From Lojkania enalia (taxonomy: Eukaryota; Ascomycota; Dothideomycetes; Pleosporales), in assembly GCA_010094045.1 (NCBI GenBank), contig ML986692.1, positions 62,001 through 126,000 on the forward strand: a stretch of 64,000 nucleotides of DNA, read 5' to 3'. This document shows, piece by piece, positions 59,117 to 64,000 of this stretch (positions within the stretch are counted from its first letter, which is position 1; each line of letters opens with the position of its first letter). The notes under the pieces were generated by a model. It made no database searches. It was given only the letters and a program-made list of their open reading frames with translations, and was not told the origin of the DNA. The position numbers were made by a program, and so were the translations under genes.

Positions 59117-60418
59117 ATGGAGCACATCTACGATGAAGACGCCAGCGAACAATACTACGAACAGAATAGGACCCGGTCGACTAAGCGGCGACGAGGCGCA
59201 ACAGGTGAACCTATTGAGGGGCTGCTCACGCTCACACGACGAATGGAGACAGACGACGAAGACCAGTTTGACGTTGATCTAACCATCATGGATTTCCTGT
59301 CATTCAGGGCAACTGATCTCGTCTTTCAGTGGAGGTTGGGCTCAAATCCCCATCAGTCAGATCTACCCAGCGCATTAGTTGCCATGACGTCTGGTATGTA
59401 TTGAACTATTTCGATTTGCAACTGACTCGCTAGCTTGATATCTCAAACACACTTGCTGACTGAATCGCTCAGAATGGAGAACGGTCCTCAAACACAAACA
59501 CAGCGAACGTCCTTTGAATGACCCAGTGGCATTCCGGTCTCGACTCCTACAGTTTGTACTTTTGTTCACTCATCGTTTGAACCACGACAAAACATGGACC
59601 ACTAAGAGTTCTCTAAACGATCTCCGTGCGCAAAACAGAAACCGTGGCGTCTACTGGCAGCAGTACATGCCACATGTTCCTGCCCTAAGAGACCCTTTCG
59701 ATACGTATAGTGAATTCCCTTTATCGGATGGTGCTCTTGCCGAAAATCGCAACAGACTTGCCTCCGCTCTGGACATGCCACAGGAAAGGCGAAGATGGGT
59801 CACTGACCTAGATGGAACGCCGTCACTACACTGCTTATTACCTCTTTTCATCCAACTTAGCGCAGCGAGAGTGTCTCTCGGTGACTTTGGGCCAATCACA
59901 GATTGGTACGAACTTGCTGGTCAATTCATGCTACAATCAGTATTAGAAGAATACCTCCGTAATGGTGCATTCGGTGACGAACCCTTCAATACAATATTTG
60001 CGTTCGGCTGTCCTGGAACACAAGCAAGTGAGGACGAGGACATAGACATGGCCGCGATGCGCACAGTGTTCTGTGACCAGCGTAATCGGCATGGACAAAT
60101 CCATGGCTGGACAGAGGCAAGACGTAAATACATTGGCGAGGTAGGCTCATAATATCAGTATAGATTATGATTGATTAACTGGCATAGCTTCTTCCGAAAC
60201 CGGGTACATCCACCACCTTCTTGCAGGCCATGCGAGATGCCCAGAACCGGTTTCCGTACCTGGAATTCGAATCCAACGTCTTAGACTTTCTCAAATATCT
60301 ACATGAGAACCTTATGAAACCTGATCTGGTCCAGGTCGAAGAAGGTCGCATCACAATTCACGGGAATGAACTTGCGGAGGCCGACTCAAGGGAAATGATT
60401 AGAAGGATGGGTTTGTAA
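59117..60418 (+). CDS. Conserved-looking protein of unknown function
   Basis: Three exons, 59117-59393, 59473-60140 and 60188-60418, join to 391 aa. I do not recognise the family. The N-terminus (MEHIYDEDASEQYY) is acidic and followed by a basic TKRRRG that could be a nuclear signal. The rest looks like a compact mostly helical fold with several Trp (EWRTVLKHKH, GVYWQQYMPHVPALRDP, ITDWYELAGQFMLQSVLEEY). An acidic loop (ASEDEDIDMAAM) sits at about residues 290-301. The C-terminal exon begins LLPKPGTSTTFLQAMRDA and ends in another helix pair. No catalytic motif or membrane segment is visible. The three junctions all keep phase and have good splice sites, so the gene is probably real. Confidence 0.75.
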
Positions 60419-61360
60419 GTATTGCGGAATCGGTGGAGTCCTTGTTCCTTGCGTGTTCAGTTTATCTATTCTTCACGCTACGTCTTCGATTCTACATTAT
60501 TCTATTGGTTCCTCTTAGCATCGGCATGCGAATTTTCCTCCATCAAGTTACTGTCTTTTGGACAGTTCTGGGTTTTAGGATAGTTATGATCTGTACGAAT
60601 GAGTAGCGTTTGCTTTGGTGGATTTCTCCCTATATCCTGTTGAATCCGTTCACTCTTTTACCGTAACCCTGCAAATAGACATTTTTAGCAAGATTCGCGC
60701 ATCTCGAAACAATATTTCGGGGATATGGATAATATTCTCCAAGCGAGGTCTAGCTCTCTTGTTTCAGCACGACTCTTTATGCACGAGATATCTTTTGGAC
60801 CGTACATCTCATTGGCTACCTCGGGTCTTCACCAGTAACATAAACTCGATGTGTAATGCTACTTCGCATGACGAATTGTTAGGTTTTAACTATAAGTTCA
60901 GTCGATCGGCAATTTCCTATATCTCCCCTTGGTTAGTAGAACGTCACGTCGCTTAAAACTGACTTTAAAGTAGGCGTCGAGCCTTGGAACTCGATTGCGA
61001 CTAAAAGAGGGCCGTCTCCAAGTGGAGGGAATATGTGATTGTAGCTGTCCTGGACTCCGCCATCAATAGGCTCACGACTGCAGGGTCTTGAGGAGGCGAC
61101 CGTGGAAGACGTTGCAAGGACACCTCAAAAAGGAAGCGGCAACAAGCAGTCAGGTCCACTCATTTTTTGCCAGCTGCCATGTCTTGCCCAAGGCTTCTAA
61201 GGTAACCTAGACGTCTCTCGATCCAAACCGCCCGAGTTTTCCTTCGATCGGTGAGACGAGCCCCTCATTGTACCTCCGCCTCCTGCGCAGAAGGCCCACT
61301 CTATGTTTCGACATCCTTTCTGCCTTAGTCTCCAGCATCTACGGCGCGAAATCATCATAT
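60419..61360. other. Intergenic upstream of the alpha/beta hydrolase
   Basis: About 940 bp. The open frame at 60615-60956 shows no protein-like features. No RNA or repeat recognised. Confidence 0.4.
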
Positions 61361-62227
61361 ATGGCGTCTTTCTTGTCCTTCTTTACCAAGGATGATGTCT
61401 CCAAAACACACGGTTGTGCGACCATCATCTTGGTGCCCGGTGCTTTCCATCCGGCCAGCATCTACCATGAAGTCAGTGAGCAGCTGCGCGAATTGCACTA
61501 CAGCAGGGTCTTTTTAGTGGACCTTCCTTCAGTGGGAGCTGTTGTCGGCCGCAAGCAAGACATTGAAGCTATTCGCTCTATCCTGGGGAAAGAGCTTCTG
61601 GCAGGTCACAACGTCCTCCTCGTCGGCCACAGTTACGGCGCTACAGTCATTGGTGAAGCTGTTAAAGACTACAAAAGCGATTCATCTGCAGTATCAACCT
61701 TGCTCTCTCGTTTCACAGCTAGCATTGCCAGTGCAATCGCACGCACACCTCGCCGCGGTCGAATCCTTGGACTCGTCTTTCTCGCGGGCTGGATCCCCCC
61801 CATCAGTGAAGTGACCAATCCCGAGACGAAGGTGGACATCCGCATCACTGCCCCGCCATTCTTTCGCTTTACCCGGGACAAAGCCTACTGGGATCGCGAC
61901 CTGGAGAAGTATCCGCCGGAACAGATGTTCTACAATGACGTTGCCGAGAGAGAGGCTCATGACTTAGTCAAAAGGTTGGAATTCTCAAGCTTCTCAGCTC
62001 TTGCAGAGAATGCAACCTACATTCCATATACAGGAGACTTCACAGTTACCTATGTTGTCTGCGAACGAGACAAGACGCTTTTGCCCGCCTGGTCGAATAG
62101 CTTCATTTATCAGCCCGAAGCGGAATTCATCGTCAAAAGACTGGATGCAGGGCATAGCCCAATGGTGAGCATGCCCAAGGAGGTGACTGAAATCCTTCGA
62201 AGGGCAGTTGGTGAAGCGATGAATTAG
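61361..62227 (+). CDS. Alpha/beta hydrolase (AB hydrolase-1 type)
   Basis: Intronless, 288 aa from the first ATG (MASFLSFFTKDDVS). The oxyanion strand reads ATIILVPGAFHPASIYHEV. The nucleophile elbow is GHSYGATV, with Ser91. The catalytic His is His265 in DAGHSPM, and Asp237 in CERDKTLLP is the likely acid. This layout (VPGAFH...GHSYGG-like...AGHSPM) is shared with plant methylesterase/hydroxynitrile-lyase-like and many fungal hydrolases of unknown substrate, often found in accessory regions. No signal peptide is visible. The frame is open for about 31 codons upstream but without ATG. Confidence 0.85.
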   Translation: MASFLSFFTKDDVSKTHGCATIILVPGAFHPASIYHEVSEQLRELHYSRVFLVDLPSVGAVVGRKQDIEAIRSILGKELLAGHNVLLVGHSYGATVIGEAVKDYKSDSSAVSTLLSRFTASIASAIARTPRRGRILGLVFLAGWIPPISEVTNPETKVDIRITAPPFFRFTRDKAYWDRDLEKYPPEQMFYNDVAEREAHDLVKRLEFSSFSALAENATYIPYTGDFTVTYVVCERDKTLLPAWSNSFIYQPEAEFIVKRLDAGHSPMVSMPKEVTEILRRAVGEAMN

Positions 62228-63178
62228 CATGATGCAAGAAGTTTACCTGTGCCTGTCTCTCATCGAGGTTATCGTGACGAATTAATGGCACTGGAGCCCA
62301 GGAAAGCATGCAAGCGAGGTGGTTAGGCCCGAGCTTAGGGCATGACGTGTTGATATAGATATTTTCTTCATTCGCAAATAGGTTCTTGCAATACTTTCAA
62401 CCAAACTGAATTGTGGTTCGAACTAGGAGCACTGGGGTCGAACTTGAGGTTCTCACAATGTTGCGGACCCTCGAATGAAGCGGGGCCGTTACGGTCCGGA
62501 AAGCTGAGTCGCTAGGAGACGCCGCACGGGATATGTTTGTCGCCTTCAACAGTTCCTTAATGATGAACATCGTAATGAAGATGCGTCGACGGACGTTAGA
62601 CGACAACACCGTGAATAATAGTCCCGCCGGCGATCTGGGCGTCATCACGCCGGGATCCGTTGCCAGAACTCGACGTCGGCAGCAGCCAGCTTTGAGCCCT
62701 CCGGTCACTTACATTCGACTCGGCTCTTGCCATGCATCCTTCTCTCACGACATTCACACCTGCGAGAAGACACTCGCCGCATCTTGGGCTGCGAAGGTTG
62801 CACTCAAGCCCCGTCTTCTGTCCAAACCCAGCTTAAGTGAGCGGACTGTCGCCAATCCCCTGTAGCCGGCCCAATCAAATCCTGTGTATTGGCCCTAAAA
62901 ATAACAGTCTCCCTTCTACTCACCAGTATCAGAGCCACGCCGCCGAGCCTGTGAGATATTTAAGGTGAGTGCAGGTCCATCTTCGTCCCTCATGAAGGCA
63001 TACCGAGCCGTCCCACCCAGTGGACTGTGGGCCTGTGTGCCGCCGGCATTGTCCGCGCCCCCGTCGCAGGACACCTGGCGGCCTGCATTTTGACCATCGC
63101 ACTTTCTCACCACCAGCTAACCATGGCAGCTAAACGCAGACAGCACTTCGACCGCCCGTATCTCCTGCAGCCGCAGCT
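62228..63178. other. Intergenic upstream of the GNAT gene
   Basis: About 950 bp. Overlapping frames at 62397-62865 on both strands look random. The last 200 bp are GC-rich and likely contain the promoter of the next gene. Confidence 0.4.
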
Positions 63179-64000
63179 ATGCCTGCGATGCTGGACGACC
63201 CGACCGCGCCGGTCATATATCGTTCCTCTGGCGAGATGCCCTACCCTGCGCCCGGTGCACCTCTCCCACCTGGAATCGCGCCCCGCCAGGTAACTTTGCG
63301 CGACCGGGTGACGATTGCAACGATTGTACCTTTCTCCTCTCCGAACCAAGTACCACTCACGCTGCTCGCGTACCTTTCAGATCAGTTCGGGCGCGAGATC
63401 GAGAAGGGCGACACATACCCGATGCTCGATCCTCTTCCCCTCGAGGCATTCGGTCCATATTGGTTCGGTGTGTTTGGCGCAATTATGATTTTGGGCCATG
63501 TGCACGGTATAGAAGAGGTACATCATATGGCGCGCACTGGGCGCGATTGGGATAAGGAATGCCTGGGGAGCTTCTACATCAAGCCGAACTATCCAGGTAG
63601 ATCAAGTCACGTCTGCAATGGCGGATTCCTCGTCACGGACGGGGCGCGAAACCGTGGTGTTGGTCGTTTGATGGGAGAGACATATCTAGAGTGGGCTCCT
63701 AGACTAGTTGGTATATCATGAGTCTGAGTTGTTTTGAGGGCTAACTTGCGCAGGGCTACACGTATTCCGTCTTCAACCTTGTCTACGAGACCAATGTCGC
63801 TTCCTGCAGGATCTGGGACGCCCTAGGCTTCAAGCGAATTGGACGTGTTAAAGGCTGCGGAAACCTAAAATCGTACCCCGGCGAGCTCATCGACGCTATC
63901 ATTTATGGAAGAGACTTGGGCCAAGACGATGATTTCGTTTCTGAAGAACGCTTCGACAAGATCCGCTACTACCTCAAGAACGGAAAGTACCCCAACGGTG
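63179..64000 (+). CDS. GNAT acetyltransferase resembling Spt10 (partial, cut by window end)
   Basis: Two exons are visible, 63179-63706 and 63754-64000; the gene continues past the window. About 258 residues are present. The N-terminal part (DRVTIATIVPFSSPNQVPLT) precedes the GNAT fold. LGSFYIKPNYPGRSSHVCNG is followed by the acetyl-CoA loop GARNRGVGRLMGETYLEWAP, and after the intron by GYTYSVFNLVYETNVASCRI and WDALGFKRIGRVKG. These blocks are close to those of yeast Spt10 and related GNATs such as Mpr1. Spt10 controls histone gene expression, but without the C-terminus (where Spt10 has its DNA-binding zinc finger) the exact role cannot be set. Confidence 0.8.

Noticed and set aside
62397..62865. 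Overlapping frames of 103 and 110 codons on opposite strands
   Set aside because: Both are random-looking and overlap each other; no splice sites or motifs single one out.

Overview
The window is nuclear DNA of a filamentous ascomycete (Pezizomycotina). The evidence is protein genes broken by short introns (about 50-120 bp) with GT..AG borders and CTAAC-like branch points, a HET-domain gene, and several fungus-specific families (Fks1, Whi5/Nrm1, fungal Cog5, a GH18 chitinase). I cannot name the genus; the content would fit Leotiomycetes or a related class. No operons, CRISPR arrays or rRNA genes are present, and no convincing tRNA gene was found. All exon borders below were worked out by eye from reading frame, splice sites and family knowledge.

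Layout. 0-7 kb: the 1,3-beta-glucan synthase gene FKS1. 7-11 kb: a convergent pair of serine-using lipid enzymes, serine palmitoyltransferase subunit 1 (LCB1) and phosphatidylserine synthase (CHO1/PSS). 11.6-14.2 kb: a zinc metallopeptidase with a jacalin-like C-terminus. 16.5-17.8 kb: a Whi5/Nrm1-type G1/S repressor. 19.2-21.8 kb: a HET protein with ankyrin repeats set inside the HET domain. 22.6-23.4 kb: a four-helix MARVEL-like membrane protein. 24.5-28.3 kb: a divergent pair, snoRNP protein GAR1 and threonyl-tRNA synthetase. 28.8-29.9 kb: a secreted GH16 glucanase. 30.7-32.7 kb: the RNA-binding SAM protein VTS1. 34.2-36.7 kb: a divergent pair, COG5 and ureidoglycolate lyase. 37.2-39.4 kb: a GCNA/SprT-like protease. 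39.9-42.6 kb: mitochondrial aconitase. 43.4-45.1 kb: a BUD20-like ribosome export factor and MOG1.

From 45.1 to 52.5 kb there is a 7.4-kb AT-richer island with no credible gene. It holds six or more homopolymer A-runs, all on the plus strand, one of them 26 nt long, and a few decayed protein-like fragments; it looks like mobile-element or dead-gene debris. Just beyond it lies an ankyrin/ZZ-finger gene (52.5-54.0 kb), followed by an intracellular-type GH18 chitinase (55.2-56.5 kb), a mitochondrial J-protein (57.5-58.4 kb), a three-exon gene of unknown function (59.1-60.4 kb), an alpha/beta hydrolase (61.4-62.2 kb) and the 5' part of an Spt10-like GNAT acetyltransferase that runs off the end.

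Most of the window is core housekeeping: cell wall (FKS1, GH16, GH18), lipid synthesis (LCB1, PSS), translation and ribosome biogenesis (GAR1, ThrRS, BUD20), Golgi traffic (COG5), nuclear transport (MOG1) and TCA/nitrogen metabolism (aconitase, ureidoglycolate lyase). The accessory parts are the HET-ankyrin gene, the ankyrin-ZZ gene and the island beside it. These are the most likely places for something undescribed: the split HET domain and the island. I found no clear new multi-gene system.
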